Shown: positions 19,024 to 27,354 of the stretch, piece after piece
Layout: every line of letters begins with the position of its first letter
How positions within the stretch are numbered: position 1 is the first letter of the stretch
Assembly: GCF_001905345.1 (NCBI RefSeq)
Contig: NZ_LFBV01000001.1
Span: forward strand, 879,321-943,320
Length of the DNA stretch: 64,000 nucleotides
Source of the DNA: Streptomyces uncialis
GTDB taxonomy: Bacteria; Actinomycetota; Actinomycetes; Streptomycetales; Streptomycetaceae
Reading direction: 5' to 3'
Made by a program: the position numbers and the translations under genes
The notes under the pieces: generated by a model
The model's input: only the letters and a program-made list of their open reading frames with translations
What the model was told of the DNA's origin: nothing
The model's database searches: none

Positions 19024-20193
19024 ATGTCCGACGTCACCGTCCCCACCGCCACCAGTGTCGACGCCGACCTCGTGCGGCCGTTCCGGATCGCGATACCGCA
19101 ACGGGACGTGGACGATCTGCGCGAGCGTCTCGCACGCACCCGCTGGAACCGGCAACTCCCGGGCACCGCATGGGACCGGGGGGTTCCGGTCGCGCATCTG
19201 CGTGAGGTGGCCGACCACTGGCGGGACGCGTACGACTGGCGGGAGCAGGAAGCGCGCCTCAACGCGTTCCCGCAGTTCATGACACGGCTCGACGGCCAGG
19301 ACATCCACTTCCTGCACGTCCGTTCCCCCGAACCGGACGCCCTGCCGCTGGTCCTCACCCATGGCTGGCCCAACTCGTTCCTGGAATTCGTCGACATGAT
19401 CGGTCACCTCACCGATCCGAGGGCGCACGGCGGTGACCCGAGGCAGGCGTTCCATGTCGTGGTGCCGTCGCCGCCGGGCTTCGGGTTCTCGGAGCCGCCC
19501 CGGGAGGCGGGCTGGAGCATCGCACGGGTGGGCGGCATGTGGGCCGGGCTGATGCGCCGCCTCGGTTACGAGCGCTACGGCGTGCAGGGCGGCGACCTGG
19601 GCGCCTACATCGCGCCCGCCGTGGCCGAGGCGGACCCGGAGCGGGTGGTCGGCGTCTACCTCATCGGCGGTCTGGGCATCCCGTCCGAGGAGGACGTCCC
19701 CGGTCTGACCGAGGAGGAGCACGCGGCGTACATGAAGATCATGGGCTCCGACTGGGTGCAGGGCACCGACCATCACGCGCTGCTGCGCGCGGCCCCGCAG
19801 ACCTTCGCCTACGGCTGGGAGGACTCCCCGGTGGCGGGCCTCGCGTGGATGCTCCAGAAGCTCAAGGAGTTCGGCCCGGCCGACTCGACCCCGGAGGACG
19901 TGCTCGGCCGCGACGCGATCCTGACGAACGCCTCGCTGTACTGGTTCACGGGCACGTTCGGCTCCTCGTCCTGGCCCATGTACGACACCACCGCCATCGG
20001 CTGGCCCCAGGGGCAACGGCACGCCCCGACCGGCGTCTACCACGGCATCGCCGGCCTGCGCCGGATCGCCGCCCGCGACTGCGACCTGATCCACTGGCCG
20101 CTGGACAACCCGGGCGTGCACCACTTCATCGCCATGGAACAGCCCGCACCCCTGGCCGCGGACATGGCCACATTCTTCGCCCCCCTCCGCTGA
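19024..20193 (+). CDS. Epoxide hydrolase (EHN domain, alpha/beta hydrolase)
   Basis: A protein of 389 residues, normal for microsomal-type bacterial epoxide hydrolases. The N-terminal EHN domain starts at about residue 18 (VRPFRIAIPQRDVDDLRERL). The core shows LTHGWPNSFLEF (HGWP oxyanion motif), the nucleophile elbow GGDLGAYIA with catalytic Asp, a lid tyrosine region and C-terminal PGVHHFIAMEQP with the catalytic His. It opens epoxides to diols in the cytoplasm; the natural substrate is unknown. Start 19024 (MSDVTVP) is preferred over an ATG 12 bases upstream on family grounds. Its stop TGA adjoins a 16-bp tandem repeat. Confidence 0.92.
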   Translation: MSDVTVPTATSVDADLVRPFRIAIPQRDVDDLRERLARTRWNRQLPGTAWDRGVPVAHLREVADHWRDAYDWREQEARLNAFPQFMTRLDGQDIHFLHVRSPEPDALPLVLTHGWPNSFLEFVDMIGHLTDPRAHGGDPRQAFHVVVPSPPGFGFSEPPREAGWSIARVGGMWAGLMRRLGYERYGVQGGDLGAYIAPAVAEADPERVVGVYLIGGLGIPSEEDVPGLTEEEHAAYMKIMGSDWVQGTDHHALLRAAPQTFAYGWEDSPVAGLAWMLQKLKEFGPADSTPEDVLGRDAILTNASLYWFTGTFGSSSWPMYDTTAIGWPQGQRHAPTGVYHGIAGLRRIAARDCDLIHWPLDNPGVHHFIAMEQPAPLAADMATFFAPLR

Positions 20194-20255
20194 CCTCATT
20201 CGGCGCTGCCCTCATTCAGCGGTGACCTCATTTGTCGGTGACCTGGTTCGACGCG
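20191..20255. repeat. 16-bp family tandem repeat after the epoxide hydrolase stop
   Basis: Four degenerate units of period 16 start inside the stop codon: GACCTCATTCGGCGCT, GCCCTCATTCAGCGGT, GACCTCATTTGTCGGT, GACCTGGTTCGACGCG. On the minus strand the unit reads AATGAGGTCACCG, the same consensus as the tandem array at 56087 and the solo words at 16071 and 17608. The rest of the space to 20474 has no gene. Confidence 0.8.
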
Positions 20256-20474
20256 ACCCGTCGAGCATGATGAGGGCACCGTTACCCCGACGCTGACCTG
20301 ATTCGACCGACCGGGCGGCCGTGCACGCGGACGCCCGGTTCGGTACGCGGGCCGGGCCGAGGGCGGACCGGTCGCCGAGGGCGGACGGGCGCGGTCGAGG
20401 GGGGATCGGGCCGTTCGCCCGAAGTGTGACCCAGGGCATGTCCGGAGTGTCGGTCACCGCAGTACGCTGTCCGC

Positions 20475-20549
20475 ATGCCTCAGCTCATACGCCGCCGCCA
20501 CGTGGACTACGTCCGCGTCACGAGCATGGGCTGTCAGCGCCCCGTCTGA
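20475..20549 (+). CDS. 24-residue conserved-type leader peptide upstream of the oxygenase gene
   Basis: The peptide begins MPQLIRRRHVDYVRV and ends TSMGCQRPV. The RRRHVDxxRVxS core followed by Cys is the pattern of the short leader peptides placed upstream of sulfur and cysteine genes in many actinobacteria (annotated simply as putative leader peptide). There is no Shine-Dalgarno sequence; TACGCT lies 6 bases before the ATG, so the mRNA may be leaderless. The stop is 84 bp before the next gene. The single Cys codon near the end suggests translation-coupled sensing of cysteine supply, by analogy only. Confidence 0.7.
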   Translation: MPQLIRRRHVDYVRVTSMGCQRPV

Positions 20550-20632
20550 CCTCAGCCCCCAGTCAGCTCAGGCAGCCGGAGCCCGCCCCATCCTGGCGGA
20601 TGCCCCGGGCCGTTCCCCCGCGGACGCACACC

Positions 20633-21691
20633 ATGACGCATTCCCCCCGGTCCCCGTACCCGACCCACCCGTCGCACGAGCGGCCGTACCAGCTCCAGCT
20701 TCCCGTCATCGATCTCTCGGCCGCCGACCGCGGCCCGCAAGCACGTGCCCTGCTGCACGCGCAGCTGCATGACGCCGCGCACCGTGTCGGCTTCTTCCAG
20801 CTCGTGGGGCACGGTGTCAGCGATGCCGAGACCACCGCTCTGACCAGTGCCACCCGCCGGTTCTTCGCCCTCCCCGAAGCCGACCGGCTCGCCCTGGACA
20901 ACGTCAACTCCCCGCACTTCAGGGGCTACACCCGCACCGGCGACGAACGCACCGGCGGCAGCCGCGACTGGCGCGACCAGCTCGACATCGGCCCCGAACG
21001 TCCCGCGCGGGCACCCGCCCCCGGCGAGCCCGCCTACTGGTGGCTCCAGGGGCCCAACCAGTGGCCTGCCGCCCTGCCCGAGCTGCGCACCGCCGCGCTC
21101 GGCTGGATGGAACACCTCACCGGCGTCGCCGACCGTCTGCTCCGGGAACTCCTCGCCTCCATCGGAGCGTCCCCGGACTTCTACGATCCCGTCTTCGGGG
21201 ACCGCGCCCACCCGCATCTCAAGCTGGTCCGCTACCCCGGCAGTTCACGCGACGGAGCCGATCAGGGCGTCGGCGCGCACAAGGACTACGGCTTCCTGAC
21301 GCTGCTCCTCCAGGACGAGGTCGGCGGGCTCCAGGTCGAGCGGGAGGACGGCGCGTTCCACGACGTACCGCCGCTGCCCGGCGCGTTCGTCGTCAACCTC
21401 GGCGAACTCCTCGAAGTGGCCACGGACGGCTATCTCGTGGCCACCAACCACCGGGTCGTCAGCCCGCCCGGCGCCACCGAGCGGTTCTCCGTGCCGTTCT
21501 TCTACAACCCGCGCCTTGACGCGCGCGTGGAACCGCTGGCGTTCCCGTACGCCCCGAGGGCCCCCGGGGTGACCAGCGACCCCGACAACCCCCTGTACGC
21601 CGAGTACGGCCGCAACGAGCTCAAGGGCAAGCTGCGCGCCCACCCGCAGGTGACGGCCCGCCACCACGCCGACCTGCTGGTCCCGGCGTAA
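20633..21691 (+). CDS. Isopenicillin N synthase-family 2-oxoglutarate/Fe(II) oxygenase
   Basis: A protein of 352 residues. The DIOX_N domain starts at about residue 20 (LPVIDLSAADRG, VGFFQLVGHGV). The double-stranded beta-helix carries the iron triad as HKDYGF (His-x-Asp) and the distal His in NHRVVSPPG, with the RFS motif (ERFSVPFFYNP) that binds the 2-oxoglutarate carboxylate. It is a general family member, not the isopenicillin N synthase itself, and no beta-lactam genes adjoin. The ATG at 20633 lacks a clear ribosome site; an in-frame ATG at 20600 is an alternative. A cysteine-type leader peptide lies just upstream, hinting at a sulfur-linked substrate. Confidence 0.88.
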   Translation: MTHSPRSPYPTHPSHERPYQLQLPVIDLSAADRGPQARALLHAQLHDAAHRVGFFQLVGHGVSDAETTALTSATRRFFALPEADRLALDNVNSPHFRGYTRTGDERTGGSRDWRDQLDIGPERPARAPAPGEPAYWWLQGPNQWPAALPELRTAALGWMEHLTGVADRLLRELLASIGASPDFYDPVFGDRAHPHLKLVRYPGSSRDGADQGVGAHKDYGFLTLLLQDEVGGLQVEREDGAFHDVPPLPGAFVVNLGELLEVATDGYLVATNHRVVSPPGATERFSVPFFYNPRLDARVEPLAFPYAPRAPGVTSDPDNPLYAEYGRNELKGKLRAHPQVTARHHADLLVPA

Positions 21692-21785
21692 CGGCGGTTT
21701 CCTGGACCGTCCTTGGGCGTCCTTGGGCGCTCTTGAGGCCCCACGGCACCGCGCGAGCCTGCCGTGGGGCCCGGGGACCCGAATC

Positions 21786-21947
21786 AGGTCGACGAGGTCG
21801 GCGCCGTCAATGAGGCCACTGAGGTCAACTAGGCCACTGAGGTCAACTAGGTCAGCCTGGCCAACTAGGTCAGCCTGGCCAACTAGGCCAGCGTGGCCAA
21901 CTAGGCCACTGAGGTCAGCGCGGCCAACTAGGTCAATCAGGTCAGCG
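21786..21947. repeat. 9-bp family tandem array, 18 units in unbroken phase
   Basis: Eighteen consecutive 9-mers without any phase slip, e.g. AGGTCAACT, AGGCCACTG, AGGTCAGCC, TGGCCAACT, AGGTCAGCG. The consensus is (A/T)GG(T/C)CA(A/G)C(T/G). Neighbouring pairs also repeat as 18-mers (AGGTCAGCC-TGGCCAACT twice). It fills most of the 306-bp space between the convergent oxygenase and citrate synthase genes. No gene is supported there. Confidence 0.92.
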
Positions 21948-21997
21948 TCCGGACGAGTCCTGTCCGCTGACGAGGCACCGGTTCACGACGTCCCGCT

Positions 21998-23110
21998 TCA
22001 GGACGTACCCGGCGCGGCGATGTCCGTGTACCCCTCGATCGACTTCGGGTCGCGCGTGCCGGGGCCCACGTATCGTGCCGAAGGCCGTACCAGCCGTCCC
22101 GTGCGCTTCTGTTCCAGGATGTGCGCCGACCACCCGGCGGTCCGCGCGCACGTGAACATCGACGTGAACATATGCGCCGGGACCTCCGCGAAGTCCAGCA
22201 CGATCGCGGCCCAGAACTCGACGTTCGTGGCCAGTACCCGGTCCGGGCGACGGGCGTGCAGTTCCGCCAGGGCCGCGTTCTCCAGGGCCTCCGCGACCTC
22301 GAACCGGGGCGCGCCCAGCTCCCGCGCGGTGCGTCGCAGCACCCGCGCGCGGGGGTCCTCCGCGCGGTAGACCCGGTGGCCGAAGCCCATCAGCCGCTCG
22401 CCCTTGTCGAGGGTCCGCCGGACGTACGCCTGCGCGTCCCCGGTCCGCTCGATCTCCTCGATCATGCCGAGGACCCGTGACGGCGCCCCGCCGTGCAGCG
22501 GGCCGGACATGGCGCCCACCGCGCCCGACAGCGCGGCGGCGACATCGGCGCCGGTGGAAGCGATCACCCGCGCGGTGAACGTCGACGCGTTCATCCCGTG
22601 CTCGGCGGCCGAGGTCCAGTACGCGTCGACCGCGGCGACGTGCTTGGGGTCCGGCTCGCCCCGCCAGCGGACCATGAACCGTTCGACCACGGAGTGGGCC
22701 TTGTCGATCTCACTCTGCGGCACCATGGGGTGGCCTTGTCCGCGCGCGGACTGCGCGACGTACGACAGCGCCATGACGGCGGCGCGCGCGAGGTCCTCGC
22801 GGGCCTGCTCCTCGTCGATGTCCAGCAGCGGCTTCAGCCCCCACACCGGTGCGAGCATGGCCAGCGCCGACTGGACGTCGACACGGATGTCACCGGAGTG
22901 GACGGGAATGGGGAACGGCTCGGCCGCCGGGAGTCCGGGGTTGAACGCGCCGTCGACGAGCAGTCCCCAGACGTTGCCGAAGGACACGTGTCCCACGAGA
23001 TCCTCGATGTCGACGCCCCGGTAGCGGAGGGCGCCGCCCTCCTTGTCCGGTTCGGCGATCTCCGTCTCGAACGCGACGACTCCTTCGAGTCCGGGTACGA
23101 AATCGGACAT
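21998..23110 (-). CDS. Citrate synthase-family protein (citrate synthase 2 type)
   Basis: A protein of 370 residues. Start ATG 23110 has AGGAG 7 bases upstream. Family motifs are VGAMSGPLHGGAPSRV (substrate His), MGFGHRVYRAEDPRARVLR (the GFGHRVY signature) and the NVEFWAAIVLDFAEVPAHMF region with the catalytic Asp. It condenses oxaloacetate with acetyl-CoA or a related acyl-CoA; it is the shorter second citrate synthase of Streptomyces rather than the main TCA enzyme, so 2-methylcitrate synthase activity is possible. Divergent from pdxH, with a 13-bp palindrome in the spacer. Family is certain, exact substrate less so. Confidence 0.92.
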   Translation of the reverse strand: MSDFVPGLEGVVAFETEIAEPDKEGGALRYRGVDIEDLVGHVSFGNVWGLLVDGAFNPGLPAAEPFPIPVHSGDIRVDVQSALAMLAPVWGLKPLLDIDEEQAREDLARAAVMALSYVAQSARGQGHPMVPQSEIDKAHSVVERFMVRWRGEPDPKHVAAVDAYWTSAAEHGMNASTFTARVIASTGADVAAALSGAVGAMSGPLHGGAPSRVLGMIEEIERTGDAQAYVRRTLDKGERLMGFGHRVYRAEDPRARVLRRTARELGAPRFEVAEALENAALAELHARRPDRVLATNVEFWAAIVLDFAEVPAHMFTSMFTCARTAGWSAHILEQKRTGRLVRPSARYVGPGTRDPKSIEGYTDIAAPGTS

Positions 23111-23390
23111 CAGGCGGCTCCTCATGTGATGGACGACGGACAGTCGCGGACACCCCGTGGTGGGTGACCGCGCGTGACGGTCGTGAGGGGGGAACAGGAA
23201 GTGGGGACGGATGGTGACGGGTCCCCGCGCGCTATGGAGGTACTGGTGGAGGTGCCGACGACGGACCACCGTCGGGGGGCCGCCGTTCCGTGGGCGCCGC
23301 CCCTGACGCGGGCACCACGGACCGGACCGTCACCTCGGTGATGCCCCGCTGGGGCGGTCGTTCAACCGGTCCGGAAGCAGGACACTACCC

Positions 23391-23431
23391 CTCAGTGCCA
23401 CCAAATGGGAGAGTTCGCGGCACTGAGTGCC
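23391..23431. promoter_or_regulatory. Palindromic operator between citrate synthase and pdxH
   Basis: GGCACT-G-AGTGCC (23419-23431) is a perfect 13-bp palindrome, and a matching half, CTCAGTGCC, lies at 23391-23399, forming a larger inverted repeat with GGCACTGAG at 23419-23427. It sits about 280 bp before the citrate synthase start and 117 bp before pdxH. The size and symmetry suit a TetR-type repressor, but no such gene adjoins, so the cognate protein is unknown. Confidence 0.6.
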
Positions 23432-23547
23432 ATGCGCTACTCCGTGTGACGATCACCCGCGCGGCACCCGGTACGGGTCCTCGGTGCCCGCGTCCGGGGC
23501 GCCGCCTCGGCATCGTTCCCGGGACGGCCGTACGGCAGGATGACGGC

Positions 23548-24228
23548 GTGAACCGCGACTCCTTCGATCATCCGAACCCGGCCGCGATGCGCGAGCACTA
23601 CCGTGCCGAGGGTCTTGCCGAGGGCGAGCTGGCCGCCCGTCCCATGGAGCAGTTCGCGCGCTGGTTCAGGGACGCGGTCCGCACCGCCGACGAGGGCTCG
23701 CTCTACGAGCCCAACGCCATGGTCGTCTCGACGGCGGACGCCGGGGGCCGCCCCAGCTCCCGTACGGTCCTGCTCAAGCGGTACGACGACGAGGGCTTCG
23801 TCTTCTACACCAACTACGGCTCCCGCAAGGCCCGTGACCTCGCCGAGAACCCCCAGGTGGCGCTGCTGTTCCCCTGGCACCCCATGGCCCGCCAGGTCCT
23901 GGTCACGGGCACGGCCGCACGGACCGGCCGCGACGAGACGGCGGCCTATTTCCGCACCCGTCCGCACGGCTCGCAGCTGGGCGCCTGGGCGAGCGCGCAG
24001 TCCACGGTCGTCACGTCCCGCACCGAGCTGGACACGGCGTACGAGGAGCTGGCCGCCCGCTATCCGGAGGGCGAGCAGGTGCCCGTGCCCCCGCACTGGG
24101 GCGGTTTCCGGGTCGTTCCGCGGACCGTCGAGTTCTGGCAGGGCCGCGAGAACCGCCTCCATGACCGTCTGCGCTACGTTCGCGAGCCCGACGGCCCCGG
24201 GTGGCGTGTGGAGCGGCTGAGCCCCTGA
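23548..24228 (+). CDS. pdxH: Pyridoxamine 5'-phosphate oxidase
   Basis: A protein of 226 residues from GTG 23548 (AGGA 7 bases upstream). It is an FMN-dependent oxidase that converts pyridoxamine or pyridoxine phosphate to pyridoxal 5'-phosphate. Hallmarks are [20 protein letters not shown] followed by [11 protein letters not shown] (FMN phosphate), WASAQSTVV, and the C-terminal [20 protein letters not shown] substrate-binding signature, all intact. Length is normal. It ends at a strong hairpin shared with the convergent hydrolase gene. A shorter paralogue lies at 55345-56004. Confidence 0.96.
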   Translation: MNRDSFDHPNPAAMREHYRAEGLAEGELAARPMEQFARWFRDAVRTADEGSLYEPNAMVVSTADAGGRPSSRTVLLKRYDDEGFVFYTNYGSRKARDLAENPQVALLFPWHPMARQVLVTGTAARTGRDETAAYFRTRPHGSQLGAWASAQSTVVTSRTELDTAYEELAARYPEGEQVPVPPHWGGFRVVPRTVEFWQGRENRLHDRLRYVREPDGPGWRVERLSP

Positions 24229-24431
24229 GAGGGCCGCCGAGGACTCCTGACGGCCCTGTCGACCGGTTCCGTGACCTGCTGGGAAGGTCCAGAACTCCCC
24301 GGCGCTTGCGAACAGAACGGAACCGGACCGTGCGGGCACCGCGCGGCTCGTGGGGAGTTCGGACCCGGCAGGACGTGCTGGACAGCTCGGGGCACCCCAC
24401 CGGACGTGCGGGTCGCGGTGCCGCCGTCGGC

Positions 24432-24475
24432 ACGGTCCAGGACGCCTTCGGGCACCCGGAGGCGTCCTGGACCGT
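24432..24475. terminator. Bidirectional hairpin terminator after pdxH
   Basis: ACGGTCCAGGACGCC (24432-24446) and its exact complement (24461-24475) form a 15-bp stem with a 14-base loop that can itself fold partly. It lies between the convergent pdxH and hydrolase genes. The other 280 bp of the space hold nothing I can identify. Confidence 0.85.
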
Positions 24476-24553
24476 ACGACCTCACCCCGCCGGATCACTG
24501 GCCGTCCTCCCCACGCGCGCGGGTTCGCGGACGCTCCGGCACCCGGCGGGGTG

Positions 24554-25411
24554 TCACCCCGTCAGGGCTCCCTCCAGGAAAGGCTCGATCGCCGTACGCC
24601 ATGCCTCCGGCTGGTCGTAGTGCACGAGATGGCCCGCGTCGGCCACCTCGGCGTACTGCCCGCGGGGAAGCACCCGCACCATCTCCTGCGCCTCCGCGCG
24701 GCCCAGCTCGCCGTCCAGCCCGCGCAGGACCAGGGTCGGGCACCGGACCTGCGCCAGCTCGTCCCAGTGCGCGTTGTGCACCCATGCCTCGCGGGAGCGC
24801 AGCATCTGTTCGGGGTCGAACACCGGACGCCAGCCGTCGGGGGACTCGGCCATCACCTCCGCGTAGAACGCGCCCCGCGCGGGGTTGGGGCGTTCCGCCC
24901 AGGGGTCGTCCTCGCCGAACCACTTGTGCACGTCGGCCAGGGTGGCGAACGGCAGCGGCCACGCGCGGAACCAGTCCTCCCACTCGCGCTGGGAGGCCGC
25001 CCCGTAAGCCGAGGCGCGCATGTCGCACAGGATCAGCGCCCGCACCAGGTCGGGGCGGCGCGCGGCGACCTGCCAGGCGGTGAGCGCGCCCATGGAGTGG
25101 CCGATCAGCACGGCGGGTGCCAGATCGAGCTGTTCGAGGGTGGCCACGGCGTCCGCCACGTACGCCTCGCGGTCGTACGGGCCGTCGGCAGGCTTGTCGC
25201 TGCGGCCGTGGCCCCGCTGGTCGACGGCGACCGCGCGGTGCCGCTCGCCCAGCCAGCGGGCCGTGCCCGCCCAGTGGGACGCGCGGCCCATCAGACCGTG
25301 CAGCAACAGCACGCCCGGCTCGCGCGACCGCCCTGGTTTGGGCGGGTCGGCGAAGTCCCAGGCGGTCAGGTGTACGCCGTCCGCCCCGGTCACTTCGATG
25401 CGCGTGGCCAT
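24554..25411 (-). CDS. Alpha/beta-fold hydrolase
   Basis: A protein of 285 residues. The oxyanion region is LLLHGLMGRASHW, the nucleophile elbow IGHSMGALTAW (Ser), the acid lies in the LVLRGLDGELG region and the catalytic His is in DAGHLVHYDQPEAW. The DQRGHGRSD motif is typical of esterases, haloperoxidase-like and C-C hydrolases. Start ATG 25411 (MATRIEVTG) is chosen because a G-rich Shine-Dalgarno lies about 10 bases upstream and homologues begin here; the frame continues open for 37 codons. The substrate is unknown. It ends facing pdxH at a shared hairpin. Confidence 0.88.
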   Translation of the reverse strand: MATRIEVTGADGVHLTAWDFADPPKPGRSREPGVLLLHGLMGRASHWAGTARWLGERHRAVAVDQRGHGRSDKPADGPYDREAYVADAVATLEQLDLAPAVLIGHSMGALTAWQVAARRPDLVRALILCDMRASAYGAASQREWEDWFRAWPLPFATLADVHKWFGEDDPWAERPNPARGAFYAEVMAESPDGWRPVFDPEQMLRSREAWVHNAHWDELAQVRCPTLVLRGLDGELGRAEAQEMVRVLPRGQYAEVADAGHLVHYDQPEAWRTAIEPFLEGALTG

Positions 25412-26130
25412 TGCTACGGCACCCCCCTCACTCGTCGGCTCATTGGCTGGTCGCGGGCTCTTCCGGGTCTCGATGTGCTGCTCCGGTCCGCTGGGGAACG
25501 TGTCGCCGGGGTGTGTGGCCACGGCGCCTCACCGCGCGCGTGGGCCGCCCCGGTGCGGCGCTCTCGCATGGTTCAGGTTATCGAACCTTCATTCGAAAAC
25601 GGGGTTCTGGCCATCAACACCGCTCGTTCGGGTGACGGTGTCCGAGGGTTGGCCGATCCCACCCTGGGGAGATCTTTCCCGAGGGGCGGGCCGCTCGGGG
25701 AAGACGGTCCGAAGGGGCTGACCCTGGGAGCTCGGGGCTCCGGGTCGGCGAAGGGGAGGACCGGGCCCCGGCGCCGTGAGGCGCCGGGGCCCCATACGTG
25801 TCGTCGGCGGCCGGGATGGTCGGTCCCGGCCCGTCGGCGGGCCTTGTCCGTGCCGGTGTCGGCGCTCGTGCGAGGTGCGCCGTTCCCGTCGTGCCGGTGA
25901 TGCCTCGCCTGGTGTTCGCAGCGCATCGCCCGCCCCTCCCCGGCCGAGCGGCCGGACCGCTCCACGCGGCCCAGAGCCTTCGAGTCATATGCCTCTCGCA
26001 CAGCCTGGCACGGGATCGGGGCGGCCGCTGCGATTCCACGCACAGAATCCCGAATCCGGTCCGCACGGGAAAGCCAACTGTCCCCCTCCCGTGTGGAGTT
26101 GCCTCAGTGGTCCCACCGCGCGGCCGGGTG
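25412..26130. other. Intergenic region without a supported gene
   Basis: About 720 bp between the hydrolase and the patatin remnant. A hairpin-like GC element GCGCCGTGAGGCGCC lies at about 25770-25785 (arms GGCGCC around GTGA). Open frames on both strands are short and Arg/Pro-rich with no recognisable family. The upper part resembles decayed coding sequence, but I cannot identify it. Confidence 0.4.
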
Positions 26131-26139
26131 CGGGGCCTC

Positions 26140-26360
26140 TGCATCCGGTGGCCGGGGCGGGCGGCGCCCGGCCGCGACCTGTCGGAGCGGGCGGACCTCG
26201 TGCTCGGTACGTCCGCCGGAGCGGTGACGGGCGCCCGTCACATGTGCGGTGAACCGATACCCGCGCCGTACGGCGGGACTGTGGCCGCTCATCGATGCCG
26301 CCGGGCGGCGCTGGATCGACGGGGGCGTGGGGCCGAGCGTGAACGTCGCTTCGGTGGCCT
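26140..26360 (+). pseudogene. Patatin-like phospholipase remnant (internal deletion and frameshift)
   Basis: In one frame ERADLVLGTSAGAVTGA (about 26181-26235) is the patatin block with the GxSxG nucleophile Ser. Only 60-80 bases further, in another frame, GLWPLIDAAGRRWIDGG (about 26276-26326) is the patatin region that ends in the catalytic DGG motif, followed by VGPSVNVA. In an intact patatin these blocks are separated by well over 100 residues. The lid and middle of the domain are therefore deleted and the frame is broken. No start, ribosome site or further domain remains. Confidence 0.65.
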
Positions 26361-26607
26361 CTCGGCCGCCGCCCGGCAGAGGCTGTTCAGACACCCGGCG
26401 GGGCCCATTCACGGGACCCGCGCACCGCTGGTGCGGGGCGGGGTGCCGCGGGTGCGAGGGGACGGACAGGCCCCGGGGCGGTTCGGGGCAGCACAAGGGC
26501 TCCTGTCCGCCCACCTCGACCGAGCGCGCCGAGGTGCGGAGGGGGCCAGCTGCCGGACGGGACCCCTCCGGTCGTCCGGGGGGAACCGTCCGGCGATTCC
26601 CGACGGC

Positions 26608-26667
26608 TACCGCTTGGCGACGAAGACGTGGCTCGCCTACCGCTTGGCGACGAAGACGTGGCTCGCC
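26608..26667. repeat. 30-bp tandem duplication spanning the dmdR1 stop codon
   Basis: A 30-bp unit occurs twice exactly (26608-26637 and 26638-26667). On the minus strand it encodes ASHVFVAKR plus the stop codon, so the last nine codons and TAG of dmdR1 are present twice in the same frame. Read-through of the first stop would add exactly the same nine residues again. Confidence 0.95.
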
Positions 26668-27329
26668 ACCTCGGTCTCCAGCTCCGCGGCCTCGCCCCCG
26701 CTGCCGACGAGCACCCCGCCCGCCGACTCCGTGACACTGACGACGGACCCGGGCTGCACCCCGGCCCGGCGCAATGTGTACATCAGCTGCGCGTCGGTCT
26801 GGATCGGCTCCCCGATCCGGCGCACGACGACCGTCTTGCCGTCGCTGCCCGGGTCCAGATCGGCGAGGGAGACCATGCCCTCGTCGAGGAACGGGTCGGC
26901 GCTCTCCTTCTCGCCCAGCTCCTCCAGCCCGGGGATCGGGTTGCCGTACGGGGACTCCGTGGGGTGCCGCAGCAGCTCCAGCACCCGCCGCTCCACCGCC
27001 TCGCTCATCACGTGCTCCCAGCGGCACGCCTCCGCGTGGACCTGCTCCCACTCCAGGCCGATCACATCGACCAGCAGGCATTCCGCGAGCCGGTGCTTGC
27101 GCATCACCCGCGTGGCGAGCCTGCGGCCCTCCTCGGTCAGCTCAAGATGCCGGTCGCTGGCGACCGACACCAGACCGTCACGCTCCATGCGCGCGACCGT
27201 CTGGCTCACCGTCGGGCCGCTCTGATCCAGGCGCTCCGCGATACGGGCGCGCATAGGGACCACACCTTCCTCTTCGAGTTCGAGGATGGTGCGGAGATAC
27301 ATCTCCGTGGTGTCGATCAGTCCGGACAT
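26637..27329 (-). CDS. dmdR1: DtxR-family iron-dependent repressor (DmdR1/IdeR type)
   Basis: A protein of 230 residues, the usual DmdR1/IdeR length. The N-terminal HTH (LIDTTEMYLRTILELEEEG, then RIAERLDQSGPTVSQTVARM) is followed by the metal-binding dimerisation domain: MRKHRLAECLL carries the Cys/His ligands, then EACRWEHVMSEAVERRV and HPTESPYGNPIPG. The C-terminal SH3-like FeoA domain ends HVFVAKR. It represses siderophore and iron-uptake genes with Fe(II). ATG 27329 has a GAGGG ribosome site. The 3' end is duplicated (see 26608-26667). A 17-bp palindrome lies 26 bp upstream of the start. In S. coelicolor an antisense gene to dmdR1 has been described. Confidence 0.92.
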   Translation of the reverse strand: MSGLIDTTEMYLRTILELEEEGVVPMRARIAERLDQSGPTVSQTVARMERDGLVSVASDRHLELTEEGRRLATRVMRKHRLAECLLVDVIGLEWEQVHAEACRWEHVMSEAVERRVLELLRHPTESPYGNPIPGLEELGEKESADPFLDEGMVSLADLDPGSDGKTVVVRRIGEPIQTDAQLMYTLRRAGVQPGSVVSVTESAGGVLVGSGGEAAELETEVASHVFVAKR

Positions 27330-27354
27330 TCGTACGTGCCCCTCGTTCGGCTTT

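Noticed and set aside
20633..21691. True isopenicillin N synthase of a beta-lactam cluster
   Set aside because: Only the general family motifs are present, no ACV synthetase or cephamycin genes adjoin, and the surrounding genes are core chromosome.
21723..22370. Plus-strand frame made of RSTRPLRS-type repeats
   Set aside because: The protein pattern only reflects translation of the 9-bp tandem array and then antisense of the citrate synthase gene.
25573..26043. 156-codon minus-strand frame in the gap after the hydrolase
   Set aside because: It is Arg/Pro/Ser-rich with no homology I can name and no ribosome site, and it overlaps equally long frames on the other strand.
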